A stretch of 64,000 nucleotides of DNA from Sipunculus nudus. Lineage: Eukaryota > Annelida > Sipuncula > Golfingiida > Sipunculidae. The stretch lies in NCBI GenBank assembly GCA_026874595.1, contig CM049313.1, positions 9,793,508 to 9,857,507 on the forward strand, given 5' to 3'. The notes below the pieces were generated by a model, which saw only the letters and a program-made list of their open reading frames with translations, was not told the origin of the DNA and ran no database searches. Shown here piece after piece: positions 22,510 through 36,062 of the stretch; the first letter of the stretch is position 1, and every line of letters begins with the position of its first letter. A program made the translations under genes and the position numbers.

Positions 22510-22873
22510 GTAAGGTTTATGGTAGCTTTATTATCTCTACCACAGAATTGGATGGAGGTTATATTCTCACCTATATCTGTTTGTCTGCCCGTTTGTTAGA
22601 AATTGTTTCTCTGAGCACAAGATATTTCAAAAAGTTATGGATGGGTTTAATTAAAAGAAACAGAAATGTTGTCCATCACCCAAAGAAACATTGCTTAAAA
22701 AATTTTTTAAGCTATATTAATGCAGAATTATTGTGTGTTTCTGATTGCATATCTGTTTGGTTGGAATGACCAGCCACTAGTGCTGGCTTCTGTGACATTT
22801 TGTGTTTCTCATTTGAGCTTTTAAATTAGAATTATTTCTTGAATTTCTTTTCTTCATAATATGTACCATATAT

Positions 22874-22949
<76 letters not shown>

Positions 22950-25900
22950 CAATATGTATCTGTCTTGGTTGGTTTATTAGCTCAGCTGACTAAGTCATCT
23001 GAGCTATAGCGATCATTCTTTGTCCGTCGTCCGTCCTGCCATCCGGCTGTCTGTCCATTAACAAGGCACAAATCATAATCACTGGACCTGGAATCTTCTA
23101 ATTTAACATCCAGAAAGGTCCATGAAAAATCTCATTGGAAACCTGGCTTTAGGTCTGTGTTACCCAAATTCTTCAAGCTATGGGGCTCTGAAGTACCCCC
23201 CAGAATAATGAAAAATTTGATACAAAAGCTCAAATATCAAATATTTATTGATCACCATGATTCTTTGCATGGATATTGACCATGGAGTGTTTCATCAGTT
23301 TCTGCAGACTGTTGGCGCCACCTATTTTTTAACAATTTTTTACGTTTTTTTTTCTCTATTTTTGAGACCTCAAAAGATGCGGTCATATGTTAACAGGGCA
23401 CATAATGTAACCACTGGACCTAGAATCTTCTGTCATGTAATGCAGGAAGGCCAATTAAAAGCCTCCTTGGAAACCTAGAATTAGGTCTCTGTAACCCATA
23501 TTCTTTAAGCTATGGGGCTCCGAAGTACCCCCCAGAATAATGAAAAATTTGATACAAAAGCTCATACATCTGAACAAATAATGCATTGATCACCATGATA
23601 TTTTGCATTAATATTGATCATTGAGTATTTCATCAGTTTCTGCAGACTGGTGGCGCCACCTGTATTTTTTTCGATTTTTTACAATTTTTTTCTCTATTTT
23701 TGAGACCTCAAAAGATGCCATCATCTGTTAACAGGGCACAAATTGTAACCCCTGGATCTGGAATCTTCTCACTTAACATTCTGAGAGCTCCATGAAAAAT
23801 CTTCTTGGAAACCTGGAATTAGGTCTCTGTAACTCATATTCTTCAAGCTATGGGGCTATGAAGTACCCCGCAGACTAATGGAAAATTTGATACAAAAGCT
23901 CAAGTATCCGAACAACTAATGCATTGATCACCATGATTCTTTGCATGGATATTGATCATGGGGTGTTACATCAGTTTTTGCAGACTGGTGGCACCATCTG
24001 TATTTTTCAATTTTTAACAATTTTTAGCTCAGCTGACTATAAGTAATCTGAGCTATAGTCATGGTCCTTTGTCTGTCGTCCGGCCGTTAACAGGGCACGT
24101 TTTAAAACCGTTGAACGTACGAATCCAAAATTTTGCACACCATTAGATGTCCAAAAAATCTCCTACCACACTGAAAATTGGGTCATTAGGACTTCATTCC
24201 TTCGAGATATTAAGGGAAAACCTCCATTTTCCATAAAAAAGCCATTGTTACACTTCAAGGCTGCCTAATTTCAAAACCATTGATCTGTTTTTGATCATAT
24301 TTAGTATTCATATTCTTCCATAAATTTCTATGAACATACCAAAAATTAGGTCAGTATTGGGTATTATTTTGATGTCATGGGCCCAAATATAATGCAATTG
24401 TTAAAAAATCAGGAAATATATTTACTCACCTAACATGAGAATTGCTGAAGCTGGAGACTTTCTTATAGGAATATAACTTTATTTAATCAATTGTTTACCC
24501 AAAATCAGATCTGAATTTTGCAATTTTTTTCAAATTGTTAGCATAAATAAAAAAAAAAATAACTAGATTTTGTCCAACTTTGTCAATGGCAGGTTTTTTT
24601 CCTGTAAGCACTGTTGATTTAATTTTCACAGCATATACACATAAGGATTTAATCTTTTAAAATCTGAAATTTCAAAGGAATTGATTGAAAAGAGAAGCTT
24701 TTATTCAAGTTGTCATACACCATGTCAAGTGTTGTTTACATCTAGCCCACCTAGTAGTACAGCCTACACTTGCATAATGTAGCCCACCCCAGGCAGCTTG
24801 CCTTGGCTCAGCTTGGCCACTACTAGCAGGCTTCCCCTCTGACCTGCACTCCTCCCCCCCAGATGGTGCATTAACTAGATGAATGTTATAATTTTCTGTA
24901 TTTTATTTTATTCTTGGCTATGCTACATTTTAGATTTTGTATTGTGCCACCAGGGTACCCCCCCCCCCCCCCGAATAATGAAAAATTTGATACAATAGCT
25001 CAAATATCTGAACAACTAATGCATTGATCACCATGATTTTTTGCATGGATTCTAGAAATGGAGTGTTTCATCAGTTTCTGCAGACTGGTGGCGCCACCTG
25101 TATTTTTTTTTTGTTTTTTTTTTTTTACAATTTTTATTCTCTATTTTGAGACCTTACAAGATGCTGTCATCTGTAAATAGGGCACAAATCGTAATGACTA
25201 GACCTAAAATCTTTTTTCTTGACATGCTGGGAGGCCCATGAAAAGTCTACTTGGAAACCTGAAATTAGGTCTCTGTCACTCATATTGTCCGAGCTATGGG
25301 GCTCAGAAGTACCCCCCAGAATAATTGAAAATTTGATACCAAACTAGGGCACGAATCAGAACCATGGGGCAGGAATCTTCTAACTTGACATCCTGAGACT
25401 TCTTCAAAGTTCTCCCCAGAAACCTGAAATTGGGTTACAGTATTTTGGGGTATGTTTGAGCACCCCAGAAATAATGCAAAATACACATAAATTGCCAGAT
25501 TCCTCATGAAAGGCTGGTTGGATTGTCATCAAATTTGTCGTGCTTATGGGTCTTGATGAACTTAAGCTAATATTCATGAACAATGATGCCACCTATCTTA
25601 ATTGGTTGTCTGTGCAATGACATATTATCAACATGTCAGTCGGCAGAGCTTCATGACCTATGGGTCATGTTGTTGATTTAATCACCTTTAGTTTTCTTTG
25701 AAATATTTATTAAATTCATGGCCCTGCCTGATAAAATTCTATTTTAATTGTAATATGTATAATCCCTATAAGCTTATACAATGGTTTTTTTACATATCTC
25801 TGAAAATACAGAAAAACATTTAAAATGAGCACCCTTTGGACAGGCCAAAGTGGTTTTAATTCACAGGCAGTCTTATTAAACAGGTAAGTATTAACTTACG

Positions 25901-28900
25901 TGAATGCTTATTATTTATTGAAATGTGGTCTGTACAGGCAGGTTGTCTTCTTATATACAGCCTCCCAGACGAGTTCCACTGTAAGTAGGCATTAGATCTA
26001 TATACCAACCAGTCTTGTACCTCTATGTATAAATTAAAACAACAAAATTATGCTGGTGGTTGTGGGTGTATACAGTCCACACACCCTAAGTTCTCACATG
26101 TTAATACCATGTGACAACCACAAACAACTGCTGCTATGTCTAGAATTCCTCAGATTATTATCTTAACAGTTACTGCATTCTTTCGATCTTTATAGTCTAA
26201 AATAATGATAATGGGATTAAAGTGTTCACAGGGATAGCTATTCAATACAAATTCTGCCAGTACCAGTAGTATTAATGCAGAGGTTTGGGTGGGTGTGTTT
26301 GTGTGCATGTGCGACACATTATTTAGACCACTTTGTTACTATAGTCTATCCCACCAGTTTACAAAGTCAGTTTATTTTTAAAAATTACCTGTCAGTAAAT
26401 CAACCAGATACTCTGGCAATTATTTACAAGGAAACCACCGCCACACCTCTAAAGAATTTGAGTAAAATCATAAAATTAATATCTGAGAAAAAAGTCAATT
26501 TTTTTCATAAGTCAATTTTTGTCATATGACATATTGACTTAAGTGACAAGGTCTAGCACACATATTGAAAGATTTTAATAAGATGATGGGAGTATGGGTA
26601 CCATAGATATGATAAAATGCATCGTCAGCTAGAATACATCATGGGGCACTGTCACGTTACATGGAAACTTATGGAAAGTTGCAAAATTTTTATTGAATAA
26701 GGTTTACTAAAATCTCACTAAATCTCTAATTTTCTGGTATTTTAACATAGTGGATGGATATATCAAAATGTCCTAATTATTGCCAAAAACCAGTGGGGGG
26801 CCCCATGGTTTGACGGACTGTAAAGTTTTATCTGAGATATGGAACAAAAGTAAATGCTATATTTAAATATTTTAAGGAATCAATTATGTTAATTGAGACT
26901 TTTACTGCTCCCTCCCCAGTAAACTTTAAACACATGACCTCATCCAACACCTGTGTGGTCTCTTAGGTCATGTTGGCATCTTGCCAGAGGATTATTGATA
27001 ACACGCACTCACCATAGCTGCAGTATATGGTGTAACAGTTTATTTATAGACATGATGTTAAGTTATAGGGCAATTAAGACCAAGACTTGTATATTTGTAC
27101 CAATTGACCAGGTTTCCCACACAAAGGGTCTGGCTGCTGTCCATATGACCTCATCCTATGTCAACATTGTAACACTGTGTTGTTATATTTCATTGTTTAC
27201 AACTCTGCTTTACCCAGCTGTTGACCATTATTTGTAAACAGATTAAATATGTTCATTGCTAATTTGTTAAAGGTTTGCTGAAATGTAGCAATGAAGTAGT
27301 AGAAAACAATTTTTTTACAGGATGGGTTTGTTATAACATATGACCGTATTTGTGTTGTAGAAACTAAGTTATGTACCTGTGTCAGTTGTTTCAATTCTAA
27401 ACTCCCCCCTCCCTCGCTGCTGCCACCATCAAGCAAGCATTCCTCTCTCCTTCTGAAACATTTCTTCCTCACTGTGTTAATTTGTTGTTGTCTCTTAAAG
27501 ATAAATTTCTTATATTTAATAAAGAAGCAGACATAAGATTTTATTCCAAATGCAAATGTTGACATATTCATATTTTAAAAAGCTCAAAGGTGCAATTTAA
27601 CATCCTCTTTTCATTTTATCATAGTCACAGTTTGTCTGACTCTAATTTGTAGAAAATTTATCTAATTTTTAGCTCAGCTGACTATAAGTCATCTGAGCTA
27701 TAGTCATGGTCCATTGTCCGTCGTCCGTCCGTCTGTCTGTCCGTCCGTCCGTCCGTCTGTCCGTCTGGATGTCCATCCGTAAGACTGGCACGTTTTGACA
27801 CCGTTGGACCTACGAATCTGAATTTCGGCATACAGTTAGATGTCCCCATAATCTCCTACCATGCCAAAAATTGGGTCAATAGGACTTCGTTCCTTTGAGA
27901 TATTAAGGAAAAACCTCAATTTTTTATTAGAAATCTATTTTCACACTTCAGGACTGCCTTATATCAAAACCACTCATCCGGTTTTCTTTATATTTACCAT
28001 AAATATTCCTCTATATAGTTCCTATGTACATGCCAGATATTAAGTCAGTCTTATATAATTTAAAAAAGTTATGGGCCCAAACATAATGGACTTTGTGAAA
28101 AAATCAGGAAGATATTTGGTCACTTAAGACCAAAAGTGTTAAAGGTAGGGACTTTTTTCCAGTAATACAACTTTAATTAATCAAATTTAATTGTATACCA
28201 AAAATTAGATCAAAATTTGTTAAATTTTTTTAAATATTGGCAAAAATATAAAATAGGTACCTTAAATTTTGCCCAACTTTGGCCGTGGCACGTTTTTTTC
28301 CTGTAAGTAATGTGGATTTAATTTTCACACCATGTATACATAAGGATTTAATCTGTCAAAATCTGAAATTTGAAAATAAAAGCTGCAAAATTAGGCTAGT
28401 TATTGAATTTTTTTGGAGGCTCTTGTTGTATTCCCTTACATTGTCAAGCAGTCCACTTTGATGACTGTAGGTCATTCAGTGCACATCTCTATGCTCCCCA
28501 GGCTGTTGACATAATTTTAGATGTCCCCAAAATCTCCTACCATACCGAAAATTGGGTCATTAGGACTTTGTTCCTTCGAGATATTAAGGATAAAAAACTC
28601 TTGTTTTCCATAAAAAAAGCCATTGTTACACTTCAAGGCTGACTAATATCAAAACCAATGATCTGTTTTTGATCGTATTTAGTATTCACATTCTTTTATA
28701 CATTTTCTATGAACATACCAAAAATTAGGTCAGTTTTGGGTATTATTTTGAAGTTATGGGCCAAAACATAATGCAATTTTTTAAAAAATCAGGAAATATA
28801 TTTACTCACCTAACATGAGAATTGCTGAACCTAGAGACTTTTTTTCAGGAATATAACTTTATTTAATCAAGATTCAATTGTTTACCCAAAATTAGATCTG

Positions 28901-31900
28901 AATTTTGCAAATTTTTCAAGTTATTAGCATAAATAAAAAATCAATACCTAAAATTTTGTCCAATTTTGGCACTGTTGATTTAATTTTCCCAGCATATATG
29001 CATAAGGATTTAATCTTTTAAAATCTGAACTTTCAAAAGAAATTAATTGGAATGAATAGCTTTTATTCATGTTTTCATACACCATGTCAAGTGTTGTTTA
29101 CATCTAGCCCACCTAGTAGTACAGCCTTCACTTGCATTATGTAACCCACCCCAGGCAGCTTACCTTGGCCCAGCTTGGCCACTACTAGCAGGCTTCCCCT
29201 CTGCACTGCACTCATCCCCCCCCCCCCCCCCAGCTGGTGCATTAACTAGATGAATGTTATAATTTTTCTGTATTTTATTTTATTCTTGGACATGCTACAT
29301 TTTAGATTTTGTATTGTACCACCAGGGTTACAATGATTAAAGTGTACATTTCATTGTGTCCACAAAGTGGTCTATTGCTGTGAAAGTGTGGATGTTCATG
29401 AGATAAGTAATTCCTTACTTTAGAAGAGTAAAAACTTCACCAGGTGTGAAATTGACTATTAATTCCAGTATTTAATTAAAACTGGGATAGTAATTAGCAC
29501 AATGATATTGTTTGTCCCTCAGTCAACCAACAGTGTGTATACTTTATTTGAAAAGATGTTTTATTTTATCAAATTTACTTTTATTTTATTTTGGTGAATA
29601 AAATTAAGCATGTCCTGAAAACTCCAATGTGCAAAACTTTTTAATAGTGATTCAAGGAATATTCTTGTAGATGCCATGTTGTGGCATTATTTTCTTTTAA
29701 AATCAGTTTAAACATTTATGATATAAAAATAATAAAATATATGTGTATGCATAATATGACCCAATGTTTTTTACTCTGTATATATATGATTGCAACTTTT
29801 GCAACAATTCTAATATTTTAACTTATATTTTCAGGTTTTTTAATTTAAAATTTATAAACCTGTAAATAAAATAATGATTCAGATAAAAACTTCTTAATGA
29901 AAAAGTAGATCTGCTTAAAAAAATAGGATTATATATAAACTTAAATGCATTATTCTCTTGAAAGTGAAATGAAGGTATTAGTCCATTCTGTCCACTTGCC
30001 TGTCCATCTGTAAATTTTCGTTTGCAACTCAGATCTCAAAACTTTTACTGTTTTTCTTCATGACAGTCTTGTCAGAGTATTATTTTGCAATCATATATTT
30101 AGAACTTTACTATAACCAAGTAGGAGGGCCCCTTTCCTCTTAGCTTTTCATATTCTTATATAAATGAAAAACATTGCAATAGAATATTTCTACATCCACC
30201 TTCGTGCTGCCCTCACTTTTCCCTTCTCCGAATCCCATCCCAAAGTCAGCCTCAGTAAGCAAGAACAAGATGAATCAGATATATTCATACTTTAATATTT
30301 TGTATAACTATTCGTCCATAGGTACCTATGTACATGCCAGAAATTATGTCAATATTGTGTAATATGTAGACATAGTGGGCATCACAATAATGTACCTTGT
30401 CAAGACTAAAGAAATATTGTGTCATACAGTCACATATTCATAAATCACTTCATCAGCATAGTTAATCATAACATCATATCTGTCAAATTGAACGCTTGCA
30501 GACTACCATACACTTTAGATCCTTCAACAAATAGCCTTATCATCATTCTACTACTGCTTATTACTGCTGTCATTGCATTCATATTTGCTCAAATATATCA
30601 CAATTTTCAACCCCTCCTAAATAAATAAAAAATAAACCACTTTATTTGACTCTATTAATCCATCAGTCAGGTAATTTCATTTATCATTTACTCACATATT
30701 ACATTACATTCCTTTATAATAGCCCAACATGTACATGATATTCATAAGCTTTATCGACTCGATATAGTATCACAGTGGAGAAACATTTATAGTCCAATGA
30801 CGATCAGCTGAGCGCCGTGACCCATGGGTCCCTTGTTTAATATATAACCCTGCAGGAAGTGAGGCTGTTGTGTTCAGGCATTTCTATGTGTCTGCGTGTG
30901 TCTTCCCCACACAGTATCTTGAAGCTGGTTTATTGGATTTTAATGAAATGTGACTATAACCAGTCAGGATTGTAAACACCTTAAAGTGACTAAGCTGTGT
31001 TGTTAATCCAAGCAAATACAGGATGAATGGTGTAGGGGTTTTTATAGTAATGTTTACCTCTTTACTTTGGATTATAAAATGTGATCATACACCATGTGTC
31101 GTTTGTGAAAGTGAATGTCTGTCATCCTTACAGCATGATAGCAGATATTGATGATTCTGTGACCAATGCCCACAAAACAAATGCCCACAGCCTTCATGAA
31201 AATAGGGATTTGCTTATAATTTTGTTGTTTGGTAGGCCAGAACAAAAACTGCAAATATTTAAGCAGCTTCACTCAGCATATCTAGGTATCACTCAGTTAA
31301 AAAGCAACATTATTGATTTTTAGAGCTTCATAAATGTTTCCAGGGCAGAAACATCAAAATACACAGGCTCTCTGTGTTTAAAACACTGTTTTATTTGCAT
31401 TATTGATAGCATAATTAAGCAAATTTAAGAGTTTCACTTTTGACCAGGTTGATGACCAGATATTCAAATTAATATTCAAACAGTTGTCTGTATTTGTCCA
31501 TTAATATTAATCTTTTTTTTTTCAGACTCAAATGTCCATCAGCTGCTTCCATTAGCGGAGGAATATCAGATCACTGAAGTCAAGAAGAAATGTGAGGAAT
31601 ATCTACTCACCAAGGCAGGAAGCATGGAGCTACTGGTAACAGCTCAAGCTTACGGCCTCGATCAGCTGCTGGCAAAATGTATCGAATATGCCCGGACCAT
31701 GACCTATAATGACCTTAAGAAGGATCCATACTTTCTGAGTCTGGAACCTAACAATTTAATCCACATTTTGCAGCTTCGCGTCCAAGATCTTGAGAATAAA
31801 TTTGAAAACGCAAAGAAAACAATGAGTGAGCGTGATGCTCGGTTATATGGGTGCCTGAATGAACTTGCTACCGGATACGGTAACTTTTGTGGTGATTGTA

Positions 31901-32016
31901 AATCACGAAAAGTCAATGACAGCTGCCTTAATTGTCTGAAGATGTTCAGAGAGAAGGTTCGGATGAAATGCGAGGAAGCCAGAAATATGCGAAACCAGTG
32001 GCCTCCATTGTCTTAA
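22266..32016 (+). CDS. BTB/POZ domain protein (BATH-38-like), two coding exons
   Basis: Exons 22262-22509 (ATG at 22266, donor CAG/gtaagg) and 31526-32016 (acceptor after a T-run ending ttcag, stop TAA) join in matching phase 1 to give 244 residues. The BTB fold spans about residues 14-112: VTFIIEGQKLYVHREVLAAW, SPVFRSMF, DFKEK and LPGKKLDNF in exon 1, then SNVHQLLPLAEEYQI in exon 2. A BACK-like helical stretch follows, then a heptad-like coil (about 163-189) and two Cys pairs, CGDC (203-206) and CLNC (215-218), spaced like a small zinc site. BTB proteins dimerise and often feed substrates to Cul3 ligases; no MATH domain is present here. Similar BTB proteins are abundant in molluscs. The 9-kb intron is crowded with transposons. 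Confidence 0.88.
22878..22948. repeat. (TA)n microsatellite in the BTB intron
   Basis: About 70 bases of TA repeats just ahead of the family-1 element at 22977. Confidence 0.95.
22977..25672 (+). mobile_element. Helentron-like family 1a copy in the BTB intron, with a nested fragment
   Basis: Begins TTAGCTCAGCTGACTAAGTC with a GTCC/GTCT-rich stretch to about 23058. It holds tandem ~340-base units with TTCTGCAGACTGGTGGCGCC text (exact GGTGGCGCCACC at 23649 and 25087). The 3' end is eroded but recognisable (TCAGTCGGCAGAGC, then TGACCTATGGGTCA at 25655-25668). A second family-1 element, subtype 1b, interrupts it at 24024-24956. Confidence 0.7.
24024..24956 (+). mobile_element. 3'-truncated family 1b copy nested in another copy
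   Basis: Starts TTAGCTCAGCTGACTATAAG and its body matches about 28500-29325 of the copy at 27669-30835. It has no 3' hairpin. It stops at GGGTAC, where the host unit resumes inside a C-run (24957-24973) at GAATAATGAAAAATTTG, with part of the host unit missing. This looks like a recombination or template-switch junction on the shared GTAC. Confidence 0.65.
25673..27668. other. Intron sequence; one MITE remnant
   Basis: Lies in the BTB intron. A remnant ending GACGAGTTCCACTGTA at about 25983 is the inverted equivalent of the CAGTGGAAC ends of the pogo-like MITEs; its other end is lost. No exon is visible. Confidence 0.5.
27669..30835 (+). mobile_element. Helentron-like family 1b copy in the BTB intron
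   Basis: Begins TTAGCTCAGCTGACTATAAG, folding with AGTCATCTGAGCT (12 of 13 stem positions), then a clear GTCC/GTCT microsatellite at about 27717-27771. The body has two related ~800-base blocks beginning with CCACGTTTTG-like and TAGATGTCCCC text and a long C-run (29216-29231). The 3' end is ATCAGCTGAGCGCCGTGACC, an imperfect palindrome and CTTG at 30832-30835. No transposase frame. Confidence 0.77.
30836..31525 (+). other. End of the BTB intron
   Basis: Intron sequence between the transposon and the terminal exon, finishing in a T-run and cag at 31525. No further exon is needed to join the two coding exons in phase. Confidence 0.6.
31526..32016 (+). CDS. BTB gene terminal exon
   Basis: Completes codon 82 as Asp and continues to the TAA at 32014-32016 with no further intron. 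It contains the second half of the BTB fold, the BACK-like helices, the coil and the two CxxC pairs. The open frame is 491 bases, the longest coding exon in the window. Confidence 0.9.
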
Positions 32017-33445
32017 TGCCTTTTATATAATTCATATTTGCTCTGTGCATTTCATATTGACTGTGAACATGAACTGAAAAGCAGCAATTGTTCATATTTC
32101 TTATGATAATATTCGCTCATGTAATACATGAGTCTTTATACAGTAAAACCCAGCCTGAGAACAATTCCTGTATCAGGACTACCCCATTATGGCAACCACT
32201 ATTGGTTCATGGCTGATTGAGCATGTGAGAACTTAACCATAAATGCCTAACAATAGCACTTGGGCTATAGTTATACACTGACACACTCACACCACGATAC
32301 AAAGTCAACATTTTAGATCTGTATTGTCAGATGTTCCTGTGTTCAAACCTTAACATTATTTGATCATTATGATGGAAAGTGATGCCAGAAATATGATTGT
32401 TATTGTCTTAGTGCTGATCAAGGGACTGATAGGTAAAAAAAAATTTCAAATAGAAACAAAAGTATTTGCAATTCCCAAAACTATCAGATCAATAGAGAGT
32501 CTGTCTAAGAGGAATTATCCATAATTAGAAAATTAATTTTTTTTGCGTTGGGACAGGTCTGCTTGTCTTTAGCAGGATGGTATTTCAATGGGCTGAGTTC
32601 ACCTGCTGGATAAACTGATAGTTTCTAATAGAGAGGGATGGATAGACCCTTAAGATAATTTCCCGAAATCATGTCAAATTCATCAGGATTTATGGGAAAA
32701 AATGGAAAAGACCCCCCCTTAGGACATACTTGGCATCCTTCCTGTTGCATGACAAATATTTGGCACTACCATCATAATACAGGATCATGAACTGTACATG
32801 CATGCAAAGGCATATGGCAAACATTGAAAAATTGGAGTTTGGTTATCAGTCTCTTGAAGAAGGAAAACATTTACTTGGAATCTAAACTATATTGACCACA
32901 TAGTGAAATGTATTGTGGCTGCAGTATCACAATATGATTAGTATCAGGATATAATGGCATATAGCTACACCTGTGCTAACAGGACCAGGGATGGTGGTCT
33001 CAATGGGGGTCACACGGATGGGTTTTACTGTGTACTATTCATTACCTGTATGAAGTGTAAGTCACTTGCTTTTGTGAATGTTATGATTATGGTTAATCAC
33101 AGTTGTATGCATGTCCTCCAGAGTGCAAGTGTCAAATGTGTGTACCCTCAGCCTTACCCCACTGCCAGTCAAGTGCTTGTACCCTTGCATTTAACAGTCA
33201 TACAACTTTGTTATGCTTATTTATTTGGGACTACACATATTGAATGAGGCGGACCTAAGGTCAAACATGTTTGTTGATGTAAGAGTGTTCTCATATGAAA
33301 CACATGTTTAAAGAGATATGTATAATTATTGGTATCTCATGGGTGAAATTTGAAAATTTGAAATATTGTGCGAGTTGTCTCCTTCCCAGAATATGGTTTA
33401 TGCTGACATCTAGGGAGCAGAGAGTGAACTACAATTTAATAATTT
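32017..33445. other. BTB 3' flank
   Basis: Contains the presumed 3' UTR; no clear AATAAA was found close to the stop. ACAGTAAAACCCAGCCTGAG at about 32141 resembles the end of a pogo-like MITE. No other gene is visible. Confidence 0.5.
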
Positions 33446-36062
33446 TTAGCTCAGCTGACTATAAGTCATCTGAGCTATAGTCGTGGTCCATTGTCCGTCG
33501 TCCGTCCGTCTGTCCGTCCGTCCGTCCGTCCGTAGATGTGGCACGTTTTGAAACCGTAAGACCTAGGAATCCAAAATCCGGCATAATGTTAGATGTCCCC
33601 AAGATCTCCTACCAAGCGGAAAACTGGGTCTTTTCGACTTCGTTCCTTTGAGAAATTAAGGAAAAACCTCAATTTTTCATTAAAAACCTATTTTCACACT
33701 TCAGGACTGCCTAATATCAAAACCACTCATCTGTTTTTCCTCATATTTACCATAAATATTCCTCTATATAGTTCCTATGTACATTCAAGAAAATATGTCT
33801 GTATTATATAATTTAAAAAAGTTATGGACCCAAACATAATGCATTTTGTAAAAAATCAGGAAAGATATTTGATCACTTAACACAAAACATGTTAAAGCTA
33901 TGGACCTTTTTTCCAGTAATATAACTTTAATTAATCAAAATTAAATTGTATACCCAAAATTAGATGAAAATCTTTTAAATTTTTTAAAATATTAATAAAA
34001 ATAAAAAATTGGTACCTTAAATTTTGCCCAACTTTGACCATGGCACGTTTTTTTCCTGTAAGTACTGTGGATTTAATTTTCACAGCATGTTTTTGTTAGC
34101 ATTTCAACTGTTAACACCAAAAATTTGAAACCAGTTGATCAAAAACTGTAGATTTTATTCAAGTTTTCAAGCACCATGTAACATATTGTATACATCAAGC
34201 TAGTGTTATGCAGTTTGCAAGAGCTCAGCTCCCCAGCTTCAGCTCTTAGTTCCTTAAATTCGGCATACAGCTAGATGTCTCCAAAATCCCCTACCATGCC
34301 AAGAATTTGGTCACTAGGACTTAATACCTTCAAGATATTAATGAAAAACCTCATTTTTCCATTAAAAACCCATTGTTACACTTCAAGACTGCCTAATATC
34401 AAAACCACTGATCTGACTTTAATCATAAATAATATACATATTTTTCATTCTCTATGCACATGCCAGAATGATGTCAGTATTGCGTAATTGTTTTAAGTTA
34501 TGGGCCCAAACATAATGCACTTTGTAAAAAATCAAGAAATATATTTACTCCCTTAACAAGGGGATTGCTGAAGCTAGAGATTTTTTGTCAGGGATGTAAC
34601 ATTATTTAATCAAGATTCAATTGAATACCCAAAATTAGTTATGAATTTTTCAAATTTTATAAGTTATTAGTATAAATGTAAAATTAGTAACTTAAATTTT
34701 GACCAACTTTGACCATGGCACTTTTGTTTCCTGTGAGCACTGTTGATATAATTTTCAAATCATGCACACATAAGGATTTCAGCTTTTAAGTTTAGAAAGC
34801 TGAAAGAAATTGGCCAAAAATTGTAGCTATAATTAATGTTTTTATGAGACCCTGTCAGACTTTGGCTCTCTCCAGCCCCTCTTGAGTCACCTGTATGTTG
34901 ACCTTGTTGAACTTTCAGCAAATTATGCATGCTTGAGGCGAGGCATACAGGGAATCCAGGCAGCTTATGGCCAGCCACAGTTGATCCAGGTGTCCAACCC
35001 AACTCATCTAACCAACAACATACAATAAACAATAAATTAATAAATTTTTATTGGTTTTTAATAAAAAATTAATGAAAAATAGAAAAGGAATTTGTTAGTT
35101 TATTATAACAGGAAATTAACTTGCAGTTACTGATGATATAAGAATCTTGTATCGATGGATAGAATGTCACGTATTCCAAATAACACCATGCAGTCACCTA
35201 TGGTATTTTTCAGTTCAGTTTTAATGATAAAGAAGTAAATCATATCATTCATTACTAATCATTAGGGATCATATGATGGAAATTAATGATAGACAAAGAT
35301 GCAGTTGATAATATTAATCTAGATTCCTACTGTGTCTAGTGTGTACATTGATGTGAAATTAGTCCAAAATGAATTTATTACAGTTATTTTTTAATATAAA
35401 TAAAAGCCATAAAACCAGGTACTTATGATCATTATTTAAATGTGTGAATTTTGTATATTCTGGATTCTAAACATCATTGTTTGGTGAAAACTGAATAAAT
35501 ACCAGACAAGGTGCGAATACTTTGTAATTGTATTTAAATACGAATATGATTATGTACTCCATTATAAAATTTCTTGCATAAAGAATGGAAATTTAGGTAA
35601 AAATGAAAGTATATGAATACCAGTGCAAATACTTTCAAAATGTATTCATGAATGCATTCATGAATAAATTCTTTAATATTATTTTAATAATCATTTCAGT
35701 TATATTTCATTTTAAAAAATCATATGATTCTCTTATTATTTTTAATAAAAATTATATTTGGGACAATATTTGTAATTTTTTTTAATTAATAGTTAAATCC
35801 TTATATTATATATTCTGCTTATAAGTTATATTGCCAAGTCAAAATCTGTGTGACAATAGTACTCCATTTGTTAATAAAATAAATGAAATCAATCCTCTTC
35901 CCTGTCTCCAAAGGTACTATCAAAATCATACATAAGATAAACAACAACAACTCATATTACAGCTTATATTTATTACCACACAAAACCAGCATGTGCCTCA
36001 TTTCTAAATAATATTTTTTTATCATATATAACAGCTGAGCGTCGTGACCCATAGGTTCCTTG
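33446..36062 (+). mobile_element. Helentron-like family 1b copy, complete
   Basis: Begins TTAGCTCAGCTGACTATAAG with the 5' hairpin and a GTCC/GTCT microsatellite (about 33493-33532). It ends CAGCTGAGCGTCGTGACC, an imperfect palindrome and CTTG at 36059-36062. The last 1047 bases (35016-36062) match positions 1-1051 with few differences by eye, so two sister copies lie 35 kb apart and the subtype moved recently. The first part matches the minus copy at 44759-46664. Confidence 0.8.

Noticed and set aside
26953-27237. Plus-strand 94-codon frame with hydrophobic end
   Set aside because: No ATG context, splice sites or recognisable domain; lies within the BTB intron.
27197-27571. Minus-strand open frame of 124 codons
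   Set aside because: Low-complexity, AT-driven composition in an intron, no motif, no conservation evidence.
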